Positions 16,772-24,400 of a stretch of DNA of 64,000 nt are shown piece after piece. Made by a program: the position numbers and the translations under genes. Under the pieces are notes generated by a model. That model had not been told where the DNA came from, did no database searches, and saw only the letters and a list, made by a program, of their open reading frames with translations. The first letter of the stretch is position 1, and each line of letters starts with the position of its first letter. This DNA is from Oceanospirillum sp048268485. GTDB lineage: Bacteria; Pseudomonadota; Gammaproteobacteria; Pseudomonadales; Halomonadaceae. Location of the stretch: positions 1 through 64,000 of the forward strand of contig JBLWVL010000003.1 in the NCBI GenBank assembly GCA_048268485.1, in the 5' to 3' direction.

Positions 16772-18547
16772 TTAGTAAGTACGTACTTTCGGTTCAAACG
16801 TCGGTACAGTTTTCGGCGAGAAATTAACATCACGCTTACCAACACGCTTATCAGCCGGGAAGTACATTGAGTGCTTCAGCCAGTTCTCATCATCACGATC
16901 ACGATAATCATCACGTGCGTGAGCACCGCGGCTCTCTTTACGGTATTCAGCTGTAATAGCCGTTGCTTCCGCCACTTCAAGCAGGTTATCCAGTTCAAGA
17001 GCTTCAATACGCGCGGTGTTAAACGCCTGGGACTTATCGTCCAGCTTCGCATTAGCGATACGCTCACGAAGGGAAGCCAGTTCTTGAATACCTTTCTGCA
17101 TATACTCTTCTGTACGGAATACACCGAAGTAGTTCTGCATGGTTTGCTGCAATTCAGCGCGTAAAGCAGGAACACTTTCACCGTCACTGGACTCATTCCA
17201 GCGGTTCATCCGCGCCATAGCTCGCTCGATATCCGCTTCGTTAACATCAGCGTCGGTCAGACCTTCGCTCAAAGCTTTTTCGATATGGATACCCGCAGCA
17301 CGACCAAATACAACCAGATCAAGCAGAGAGTTACCACCCAGTCGGTTCGCACCGTGCACGGAAACACATGCAACCTCACCTACAGCGTACAGACCATTAA
17401 TGATGTGGTCGTTACCGTCTTCATCCTGCGTCAGCGCCTGACCATGAACATTAGTCGGTACACCGCCCATCATGTAGTGACAGGTAGGAACAACCGGTAC
17501 AGGTTCTTTAGTCGGATCAGCATGGGCAAAGGTTTTAGACAGTTCACAGATACCTGGCAGGCGCTTATTCAGAACCTCCTCACCCAGGTGATCCAGCTTC
17601 AGGTATACATGGTCGCCATTCTCACCACAACCACGGCCTTCCAGGATCTCCATAACCATGGAACGTGCAACAACATCACGACCCGCAAGATCTTTCGCGT
17701 TTGGTGCATAACGCTCCATGAAGCGCTCGCCATCTTTGTTTACCAGATAGCCGCCTTCACCACGACAACCCTCAGTAACCAGTACACCTGCACCGGCAAT
17801 ACCTGTCGGGTGGAACTGCCACATCTCGATATCCTGAACAGGAATACCAGCACGCAACGCCATACCAACACCATCACCGGTATTGATCAGGGCGTTCGTG
17901 GTAGAAGCATAGATACGACCTGCACCACCAGTTGCCAGAACCGTTGCAGCCGCTTTTACAAATACGGTTTCGCCTGTTTCGATACAAAGCGCGATTACAC
18001 CACAGATATCGCCGGCATCGTTACGAACCAGGTCTACGGCATACCACTCATTCAGGAAAACTGTATTATTTTTCAGGTTCGCCTGATACAGAGTGTGCAA
18101 CAGAGCGTGACCAGTACGGTCAGCCGCAGCGCAGGTACGAGCAGCCTGACCGCCTTCACCAAAATTTTTCGACTGACCACCGAAAGGACGCTGGTAGATA
18201 CGACCATTGTCAAAACGGGAGAAAGGCAAACCCATGTGCTCCAGTTCGAATACCGCTTTAGGGCCTTCGGAACACATGTACTCAATTGCATCCTGATCAC
18301 CAATATAGTCCGAACCTTTTACGGTGTCGTACATATGCCAGCGCCAGTCATCGTTTGGATCCGCACTTGCAATCGCACAGGTAATACCACCCTGCGCCGA
18401 TACCGTATGAGAACGGGTTGGGAAAACTTTTGTAATCAGAGCGGTTTTCTTACCGGATTGCGACAGCTGCAGAGCAGCACGCATACCGGAACCACCACCA
18501 CCAACGATGATGGCATCAAAATTCAGTGTACGTAGATTTGCAGTCAT
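16772..18547 (-). CDS. sdhA: Succinate dehydrogenase flavoprotein subunit
   Basis: A 591-residue flavoprotein that oxidises succinate to fumarate. It has the FAD-binding AIIVGGGGSGMRAALQLS at the N-terminus, the flavin-linking histidine in RSHTVSAQGGI (about residue 47), the substrate/active-site segment CRGEGGYLVN, and VHGANRLGGNSLLDLV in the second FAD contact. Covalent FAD attachment should need SdhE, encoded at 59799-60077 in this window. Starts four bases after sdhD, with GGGGAG upstream. Confidence 0.98.
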   Translation of the reverse strand: MTANLRTLNFDAIIVGGGGSGMRAALQLSQSGKKTALITKVFPTRSHTVSAQGGITCAIASADPNDDWRWHMYDTVKGSDYIGDQDAIEYMCSEGPKAVFELEHMGLPFSRFDNGRIYQRPFGGQSKNFGEGGQAARTCAAADRTGHALLHTLYQANLKNNTVFLNEWYAVDLVRNDAGDICGVIALCIETGETVFVKAAATVLATGGAGRIYASTTNALINTGDGVGMALRAGIPVQDIEMWQFHPTGIAGAGVLVTEGCRGEGGYLVNKDGERFMERYAPNAKDLAGRDVVARSMVMEILEGRGCGENGDHVYLKLDHLGEEVLNKRLPGICELSKTFAHADPTKEPVPVVPTCHYMMGGVPTNVHGQALTQDEDGNDHIINGLYAVGEVACVSVHGANRLGGNSLLDLVVFGRAAGIHIEKALSEGLTDADVNEADIERAMARMNRWNESSDGESVPALRAELQQTMQNYFGVFRTEEYMQKGIQELASLRERIANAKLDDKSQAFNTARIEALELDNLLEVAEATAITAEYRKESRGAHARDDYRDRDDENWLKHSMYFPADKRVGKRDVNFSPKTVPTFEPKVRTY

Positions 18548-18550
18548 TCC

Positions 18551-18904
18551 TTACGCTCCCCAAAGAACTTGAACACCCCATACCACATAGGTAAAGAGGG
18601 CTAGGTTACATACTGCCTGGAAGACAAAACGGATCCCCGTTGGCTTAATATAGTCTGTGGAAATCGTCCACAGGCCAATCCAGGCGTGGGCAGCAATAGA
18701 CAGGATCGCTAGGAACGTAAAGATACGAACCCAGGTTTGCTGAAAGAAGCCAGACCACTGCGCGTAATCCAAGTCAGAAGTCGTCAGGAAATAACCAACG
18801 ATAAAAACGCTGTACAGAGCCAGAACAACCGCACTAAAACGCTGCAATAACCAGTCTGACAGGCCGCTACGGCCAAAATTCGTTACGTTGGTTACCATAC
18901 CCAC
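18551..18904 (-). CDS. sdhD: Succinate dehydrogenase membrane anchor subunit SdhD
   Basis: A 117-residue hydrophobic subunit with three transmembrane segments (about 19-39, 55-77 and 91-114). Conserved features include GLSDWLLQRFSAVVLALY at the N-terminus and HAWIGLWTISTDYIKP, whose histidine and Asp-Tyr pair belong to the heme b/quinone region. Its start overlaps the end of sdhC by 13 bases, so translation is coupled. AGGAG lies seven bases upstream. Confidence 0.95.
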   Translation of the reverse strand: MGMVTNVTNFGRSGLSDWLLQRFSAVVLALYSVFIVGYFLTTSDLDYAQWSGFFQQTWVRIFTFLAILSIAAHAWIGLWTISTDYIKPTGIRFVFQAVCNLALFTYVVWGVQVLWGA

Positions 18905-19269
18905 ACTCCTGCCAGTACAATCAGAATTACAGAAATCACCAGCGTCAGCTTGGCACCCAGCTGACCTCCTTCCAGTGTTTCGCCGATACCCGCATCCATA
19001 AACAGATGTTTGATACCTGCTACCACATGGTAGGCCAGTGCGGAAAGAAGTCCCCAGAGTACAAACTTGGCGAATGCACCCTCCTGCAGAGTTTCTTTAA
19101 CTGCATTGAAGCTTTGCTCTGATTCCAGAGAAGCATCAAAAGCCCAGAACATGAACGCCAGTCCGACAAACAGAATGACGCCCGTGATACGGTGCAGAAT
19201 CGAAGTATATGCAGGGAGAGGGAGCTTAATAGTTGCTAGATCTAAGTTTACAGGTCTTTTGCTATTCAC
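18892..19269 (-). CDS. sdhC: Succinate dehydrogenase cytochrome b556 subunit SdhC
   Basis: First gene of the sdh-suc operon. From the GTG at 19269 the protein is 125 residues, the normal family length, starting with NSKRPVNLDL as in Pseudomonas. It has three transmembrane segments and the SILHRITGV quinone-site motif, plus HLFMDAGIGETLEGG with a heme-ligand histidine region (about 83). The GTG has only a poor ribosome binding site. An ATG at 19299 would add ten residues, and longer extensions look non-homologous. The promoter at 19417-19445 allows either choice. Confidence 0.93.
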   Translation of the reverse strand: MNSKRPVNLDLATIKLPLPAYTSILHRITGVILFVGLAFMFWAFDASLESEQSFNAVKETLQEGAFAKFVLWGLLSALAYHVVAGIKHLFMDAGIGETLEGGQLGAKLTLVISVILIVLAGVWVW

Positions 19270-19387
19270 GGCTCTTACACACTCTCTATGCCCTTTCATA
19301 GGGCTTATGGTTTCAGGTGGTTGCATCCTTATATATAGAAGCATAAAAAAGGCAAAAACACCCATTTCATTAACTTATTTATATAAG

Positions 19388-19412
19388 GCCGCACCACCGC
19401 CAATCGTGCGGC
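19388..19412 (-). other. Hairpin at the predicted 5' end of the sdh mRNA
   Basis: GCCGCAC and GTGCGGC form a seven-bp stem. The predicted transcription start of the sdh promoter is about 19410, so this hairpin would occupy the very 5' terminus, a position known to protect mRNAs from 5'-end-dependent RNase E attack. Confidence 0.5.
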
Positions 19413-19416
19413 AGGA

Positions 19417-19445
19417 ATTATAGTGACTCGCTATTCTGATTACAA
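19417..19445 (-). promoter_or_regulatory. sigma70-type promoter of the sdh-suc operon
   Basis: TTGTAA and a perfect TATAAT are separated by exactly 17 bases on the minus strand. Predicted start near 19410, giving a leader of about 140 bases to sdhC. Confidence 0.65.
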
Positions 19446-19552
19446 TAAAACCAAAGGCATAGCCGGGTCATAATTCCATCAAAACGCCACACGTCCGATG
19501 GGTCATTGATTTTAACAACCATTACCTGCTTTACTGCTACCTTTTTGGGTAA

Positions 19553-19580
19553 TTGACAATCCCGCTTATCCTTCTATATT
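19553..19580 (+). promoter_or_regulatory. sigma70-type promoter of gltA
   Basis: A perfect TTGACA (19553-19558) and TATATT (19575-19580) are spaced by 16 bases. The transcript would start near 19587, about 54 bases before gltA. Confidence 0.7.
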
Positions 19581-19640
19581 TGTGCAGTCCGCGATTTTGG
19601 GCATGGCAAGTATGAATTAACAATTAGAAAGGAGGCCATA

Positions 19641-20927
19641 ATGGCTGACAAGAAAGCGATCCTGACGGTACCAGGGCTTGATGATCCAATTGAACTGCCG
19701 ATTTATAACGGCACTGTTGGCCCTGACGTTATCGACGTACGCGGCTTGACCTCCAAGGGAATGTTCACCTACGACCCCGGCTTTGTTTCCACAGCATCCT
19801 GTGAATCAGCGATCACCTATATCGATGGCGCCAAAGGTGTTCTGCTGCATAGGGGTTATCCGATTGACCAGCTGGCAAAACAGTCTGACTACATAGAACT
19901 GTGCTACCTTCTGCTGAATGGCGAACTACCCAGCCCGGAAGAGAAAAAAAGTTTTGAGTCAACTATCACCTATCACACCATGGTGCACGAGCAACTGACT
20001 CAGTTTTTTAAAGGATTCCGGCGTGACGCGCACCCCATGGCAATTTTATGCGGCGTTGTTGGCGCTCTGTCTGCGTTCTACCATGACTCACTGGATATCA
20101 AAAACCCACGGGACCGCGAAGTCTCTGCATTCCGCTTAATCGCTAAAATGCCGACGATCTCCGCAATGTGCTACAAGTACTCAACTGGCCAACCGTTTGT
20201 ATATCCGCGCAACGATCTGAGCTATGCAGAAAACTTCCTGCACATGATGTTCAGCACCCCTTGTGAAGAATATGTACCAAATCCTGTTCTGGCTAAGGCG
20301 ATGGACCGCATCTTTATGCTCCACGCGGATCATGAGCAAAACGCCTCAACTTCAACCGTACGCCTTACAGGCTCCACCGGCGCAAACCCTTTCGCTTGTA
20401 TCGCGGCAGGCATTGCAGCGCTATGGGGTCCATCCCACGGCGGAGCAAACGAAGCTGTCCTGACTATGCTGGATGAGATTGGTGAGGACTCCGAAGAGAA
20501 CATTCAGCGCTTTATCGCCAAGGCGAAAGATAAAGATGACCCATTCCGCCTAATGGGCTTTGGTCATCGCGTTTATCGCAATTTCGACCCTCGCGCAAAA
20601 GTAATGAAAGAAACCTGCGATGAAGTTCTGAAAGAGCTTGGCCTGGAAAACGACCCTCAATTGCATATTGCTAAACGCCTCGAAGAGATTGCTTTGGAGG
20701 ATGAGTATTTCATCCAGCGTCAGCTATACCCGAATGTAGACTTCTACTCAGGCATCATCCTGAAGGCTATAGGCATCCCAACCAACATGTTCACTGTGAT
20801 TTTCGCACTGTCACGCACCGTTGGCTGGATCTCCCACTGGAAGGAGATGGTAAGCGGCGACAACAAGATTGGTCGTCCTCGTCAACTGTACAAAGGTTCC
20901 GATATGCGCGATTATCCTGCAAAATAA
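19641..20927 (+). CDS. gltA: Citrate synthase (type II)
   Basis: The 428-residue enzyme condenses oxaloacetate with acetyl-CoA. Length and sequence fit the hexameric, NADH-sensitive Gram-negative type. Catalytic histidines lie in MLHADHEQNASTS (about residue 232) and GFGHRVYRNFDPR (about 307), the aspartate in YPNVDFYSG (about 363). A near-ideal AAAGGAGG ribosome binding site precedes the ATG. It is divergent from the sdh-suc operon, so the 275-base gap holds both promoters and any shared regulator sites; this pairing is common in gammaproteobacteria. Confidence 0.98.
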   Translation: MADKKAILTVPGLDDPIELPIYNGTVGPDVIDVRGLTSKGMFTYDPGFVSTASCESAITYIDGAKGVLLHRGYPIDQLAKQSDYIELCYLLLNGELPSPEEKKSFESTITYHTMVHEQLTQFFKGFRRDAHPMAILCGVVGALSAFYHDSLDIKNPRDREVSAFRLIAKMPTISAMCYKYSTGQPFVYPRNDLSYAENFLHMMFSTPCEEYVPNPVLAKAMDRIFMLHADHEQNASTSTVRLTGSTGANPFACIAAGIAALWGPSHGGANEAVLTMLDEIGEDSEENIQRFIAKAKDKDDPFRLMGFGHRVYRNFDPRAKVMKETCDEVLKELGLENDPQLHIAKRLEEIALEDEYFIQRQLYPNVDFYSGIILKAIGIPTNMFTVIFALSRTVGWISHWKEMVSGDNKIGRPRQLYKGSDMRDYPAK

Positions 20928-20944
20928 GCAAAAATCGGTTCCCC

Positions 20945-20971
20945 AAAAGGGCTGCTTTGCAGCCCTTTTTT
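20945..20971 (+). terminator. gltA terminator
   Basis: GGGCTGC and GCAGCCC pair around TTT, flanked by AAAA and six T residues. It is strong and bidirectional in form. Confidence 0.9.
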
Positions 20972-21021
20972 ATTACCGGAAACCCTATCTCAACAACCGC
21001 AAAGCCAGAGGAATAACAACA

Positions 21022-21897
21022 ATGACACTCAATATTGCATTTATCGGCCTAGGTGTTATGGGCTACCCAATGGCAGGTCATTTAGCCAAAGCAGGTCACC
21101 AGGTCTGTGTCTACAACCGGACCACCACCAAAGCAAAAGAGTGGGCAGAAACCTATGGTGGTAGCATTGGAGAAACACCAGCCGAAGCCGCCAGAGATGC
21201 CGATATTGTATTTTGCTGCGTCGGCAATGACGATGATGTACGTAGTGTCACCCTTGCTGAAAATGGCGCAATTAAAAGCATGAAAGCCGGCAGCATTCTG
21301 ATCGACCATACAACAGCGTCTGCAGAGCTTGCCGTCGAACTCGACACCGCATGCCGTGAAGCCGGACTGCACTTTATCGACGCTCCCGTATCCGGAGGCC
21401 AACAAGGGGCTGAGAACGGTAAGTTAACGATCATGTGTGGCGGTGAAGAGCCCACTTTCGACAAAACACAGGATGTAATGTCAACTTATGCACAGGCGGT
21501 CACCCTGATGGGAGGTGCCGGCGCCGGCCAACTTACCAAAATGGTTAACCAGATCTGTATTGCAGGGCTTGTACAAGGTTTATCAGAAGGGCTGTATTTT
21601 GCTGAAAAAGCAGGCCTTGACCAAAACAGGGTTATTGACGTGATATCTAAAGGTGCTGCAGGCTCCTGGCAGATGCTCAACCGACACCAAACCATGATCA
21701 ACGATCAATATGGACACGGCTTTGCTGTGGACTGGATGCGCAAAGACCTTGATATCTGTCTAAGCCAGGGGCGGAAAATTCAGGCTAAACTACCGGTCAC
21801 AGCACTCGTCGATCAATTCTATGGCGAAGTTCAGGCAATGGGTGGCGGACGATGGGATACATCCAGCCTACTAAAACGCCTGAAAGCGACCGATTAA
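21022..21897 (+). CDS. 3-hydroxyisobutyrate dehydrogenase-family NAD(P) oxidoreductase
   Basis: A 291-residue beta-hydroxyacid dehydrogenase. The Rossmann motif GLGVMGYPMAGHLAKAG is at the N-terminus, the substrate signature DAPVSGGQQGAENGKL near residue 118, and the catalytic lysine in GAGQLTKMVNQI (about 170-181). Family members act on 3-hydroxyisobutyrate, tartronate semialdehyde, glyoxylate or succinic semialdehyde; the substrate cannot be settled here. AGAGGA lies ten bases before the ATG at 21022; earlier in-frame starts overlap gltA and its terminator and were rejected. There are no valine-catabolism neighbours, so the symbol mmsB is not given. Confidence 0.88.
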   Translation: MTLNIAFIGLGVMGYPMAGHLAKAGHQVCVYNRTTTKAKEWAETYGGSIGETPAEAARDADIVFCCVGNDDDVRSVTLAENGAIKSMKAGSILIDHTTASAELAVELDTACREAGLHFIDAPVSGGQQGAENGKLTIMCGGEEPTFDKTQDVMSTYAQAVTLMGGAGAGQLTKMVNQICIAGLVQGLSEGLYFAEKAGLDQNRVIDVISKGAAGSWQMLNRHQTMINDQYGHGFAVDWMRKDLDICLSQGRKIQAKLPVTALVDQFYGEVQAMGGGRWDTSSLLKRLKATD

Positions 21898-22016
21898 ATA
21901 CTCTTTATGTAATTCTCAGATACAATTTTAAGTGTACAATTTAGCTTTTTGATTTTATAAGGTGTTTTCTTACCACGAAAACAAATTAGCCACTCAGACA
22001 AAGAGGATTTGATACC

Positions 22017-23927
22017 TTGGCAACGGAGACCCCCAACGCACAACAGGAAAATCAATCTGAGCCACAAGGCCAACTATTGACCAAACCTGAAAGCATTTAC
22101 GGGCTTCTCAACCGCCTAAAGGATCACCATATCCCGCTAAAACTGCACTTTAATACGGTCGAAGGTGTGTATAGCACCATTATCCTGAAGGTCGACCTGA
22201 AAAATCGCCACTTTATCATTGACCAGGTCACCCCTCACTGGGGCGACAAAATGATGGCAAAAAGTGGTGCCTTTATGTTTGAGGCTTACTACGATGGCTG
22301 CAGAATAGCCTCATCAACCCTGAAGGCTGCAGGCAAAGGCATTCAGGATGGACAGGCTATCTACAAGGTCCCCTTTCCCGACGAACTGGATTATTTTCAG
22401 CGTCGACAGTTTTATCGGGCCCAAATCCGCCGAGGGGTTATTATCGATGCCATCCTGGACTCGAAAGACTTTGCAAAGCCTATCGTCGGCGAACTGAAAG
22501 ATATATCCGCCCAAGGCTGCCAGATCGAGATAGACGGTGACTACAGGGATACACTGGGCAACCAAATCGTTCTTGACGCCTGTTCAATAACTTTCCCGAA
22601 TCAGTTATCGGTCAGCACTGCAATTCAGGTTCGGCACGTAGGCTATGATGAAAAAAAAGACCGCTCAAGTTGCGGCTGCCTTTTTGTCGATCTCCCGCCA
22701 ATGGAAGAGCGCAAGGTCTCCTATGCCGTTGCAGAAATACAAAGGGAAGTTGCCCGCCGCACCAGTGATGGTAGCGCTCGTTACATATCTCCTCTTTATG
22801 AGTCTAAACCGGTTGAAGAACACGAGGATGAAGGTAATACCGGAGCAAACATCAAAAAAGCCAAAAACAAGTCAACGGGTACAAACACCGACAGCGACAA
22901 CAAAAGCGGCAAGGAAACGCCAAAAGAACAGGCTGAAGACAGCTTGCTTCAAACCAGTATCAATGAGCTCAAACAGCAAAAAGAGAAAGCTAAACTACAG
23001 GAGCTTTTCAAAGAGTTCCGTATTTACCACACAAATGCTATTGCTGCGGTAAAAGGCCTTCTGGCTCAGATCAAGCAGAAAACAACACTAAAACTTCAGC
23101 CTGCCATAGAAATATCGCAGCAACTGGCAGATGCTCTGGAGCAGAACCCACACGTCTTACTGGCACTGACAACATTGCGTGATGCTCAGGACTATATTCC
23201 TCAGCACAGCGTCAGCTTTGGTATTCATCTTGCCCACTTCGCCAAAAGTATGGGCTATCAGGGCAAGCTTGCCGACCTTATCTACGCCGGGCTTCTGCAC
23301 GACATAGGCAAAGCCACCTTACCCAGTACGATTATATTCAAACCAGACAGGCTGAATGCCCAGGAGCTGAAAAGCATGCAACGACATGTGATTACAACTC
23401 ACAAGGCAATCACGGAGGCTTCAGAAAATATACCAAAAGAGGTTATCGCTGTTGTTCTGGGAAATACAGAAAGGCTTGACGGCTCAGGCTATCCACGCCA
23501 ACTCAAGGCTGACAAAATCTCAGGTCTGGCTCGGATGGCTGGTATTGTCGATGCCTACGACGCCATGACCACTGATCGAAACTACGCAAAAGGCATGCTG
23601 CCCGCCCTGGCCTTTAAAACACTAATGAATAGTGACAAACAGTTTGACCGACTCATGGTGCAACGTTTTATCAAATGCATCGGACTTATGCCGGTAGGCT
23701 CTTTTGTTCGCATGTCCAGTAATAAGCTCGGCTTTGTCCTTACACTGGATGAGGAAACCTCTAAACCCGAAATGGTACGCGTTATTTACGACGCGGACAA
23801 AAAACAGCTGATCACACCAGACGACTTTGACTTAACCGATCCGGCCACCTCAGCCAACATTGGAAACATTGTTCGACCGGAAGACCCAGCCAAGTATTTT
23901 GTCAACCGGCTATTAATGATGGACTGA
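22017..23927 (+). CDS. PilZ domain protein fused to a degenerate HD-GYP domain
   Basis: A 636-residue cytosolic protein. The N-terminal third resembles the YcgR-type PilZN plus PilZ pair. The c-di-GMP-binding motifs are complete: RxxxR at residues 130-134 and DxSxxG at 162-167. A charged, low-complexity linker (about 265-310) and a short coiled coil follow, then an HD-GYP-like domain (about 385-560). HDIGK is present (H428, D429), as are LDGSGYP (487-493) and ARMAGIVDAYDAMTTDR. However, the usual HHE that precedes RLDGSGYP is replaced by N483-T484-E485, so two metal-ligand histidines are missing and phosphodiesterase activity is doubtful. The start codon appears to be TTG with AGAGG about ten bases upstream. 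It has no operon partner; role inferred as a c-di-GMP effector. Confidence 0.88.
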   Translation: MATETPNAQQENQSEPQGQLLTKPESIYGLLNRLKDHHIPLKLHFNTVEGVYSTIILKVDLKNRHFIIDQVTPHWGDKMMAKSGAFMFEAYYDGCRIASSTLKAAGKGIQDGQAIYKVPFPDELDYFQRRQFYRAQIRRGVIIDAILDSKDFAKPIVGELKDISAQGCQIEIDGDYRDTLGNQIVLDACSITFPNQLSVSTAIQVRHVGYDEKKDRSSCGCLFVDLPPMEERKVSYAVAEIQREVARRTSDGSARYISPLYESKPVEEHEDEGNTGANIKKAKNKSTGTNTDSDNKSGKETPKEQAEDSLLQTSINELKQQKEKAKLQELFKEFRIYHTNAIAAVKGLLAQIKQKTTLKLQPAIEISQQLADALEQNPHVLLALTTLRDAQDYIPQHSVSFGIHLAHFAKSMGYQGKLADLIYAGLLHDIGKATLPSTIIFKPDRLNAQELKSMQRHVITTHKAITEASENIPKEVIAVVLGNTERLDGSGYPRQLKADKISGLARMAGIVDAYDAMTTDRNYAKGMLPALAFKTLMNSDKQFDRLMVQRFIKCIGLMPVGSFVRMSSNKLGFVLTLDEETSKPEMVRVIYDADKKQLITPDDFDLTDPATSANIGNIVRPEDPAKYFVNRLLMMD

Positions 23928-24001
23928 CAGGGCAGACCAGCCCTATACAGAATACAAATCCAGACAATGGCAATATAGACAGAACATTAAATTCCAGACA
24001 T

Positions 24002-24026
24002 AAAAAAACCGCCCATAAGGCGGTAT
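24002..24026. terminator. Terminator of the tRNA operon
   Basis: ACCGCC and GGCGGT form a six-bp stem with a five-base loop. On the minus strand it is followed by seven T residues, fitting the end of the tRNA-Glu transcript; it also lies behind the PilZ/HD-GYP gene on the plus strand. Confidence 0.75.
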
Positions 24027-24060
24027 TTATCTCTTTTCAACTCAATATCCAGAAGAAAAG

Positions 24061-24136
24061 TGGCGTCCCATAGGGGGTTCGAACCCCTGTTACCGCCGTG
24101 AAAGGGCGGTGTCCTAGGCCACTAGACGAATGGGAC
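24061..24136 (-). tRNA. tRNA-Glu (anticodon TTC)
   Basis: A 76-base cloverleaf on the minus strand. The acceptor stem is GTCCCAT/ATGGGAC with discriminator G and an encoded CCA. The anticodon stem CCGCC/GGCGG holds the loop CTTTCAC, giving TTC. The T arm reads AGGGG-TTCGAAC-CCCT. It is the second gene of a two-tRNA operon, just downstream of the glutamyl-tRNA synthetase gene. Confidence 0.97.
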
Positions 24137-24185
24137 GCAAAAAAAATGAAGCTGACAAAATCAAACTTCAAATCATATTTGAGAT

Positions 24186-24261
24186 TGGTGGAGCCTAGCG
24201 GGATCGAACCGCTGACCTCAACACTGCCAGTGTTGCGCTCTCCCAGCTGAGCTAAGGCCCC
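24186..24261 (-). tRNA. tRNA-Ala (anticodon GGC)
   Basis: A 76-base cloverleaf on the minus strand. The acceptor stem is GGGGCCT/AGGCTCC with discriminator A and encoded CCA. The anticodon stem CAACA/TGTTG holds CTGGCAG, giving GGC. The D arm TTAGCTCAGCTGGGAGAGC and T loop TTCGATC are standard. It is the first gene of the operon. Confidence 0.97.
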
Positions 24262-24279
24262 GTCTCAAGTACGGGACGA

Positions 24280-24308
24280 ATAATACTGATCCACCCCGTA
24301 CTGGTCAA
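24280..24308 (-). promoter_or_regulatory. tRNA operon promoter with GC-rich discriminator
   Basis: TTGACC and TATTAT are separated by 17 bases on the minus strand. The bases after the -10 are TCGTCCCG, a GC-rich discriminator of the kind linked to ppGpp/DksA (stringent) repression of stable RNA promoters. Confidence 0.65.
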
Positions 24309-24400
24309 TACTTTTTTCAAAAAAAACAGCATTTTTTAAGAAAACTTATACTGACAAATCAACTGGTTAGCCATAAGGCTTACCCAGCAAAAAATTTAGC

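Noticed and set aside
17285..18535. Open frame of 416 codons on the plus strand antisense to sdhA
   Set aside because: It mirrors the codon usage of the highly conserved sdhA on the other strand, is Thr/Arg/His-rich without domain sense, and has no ribosome binding site.
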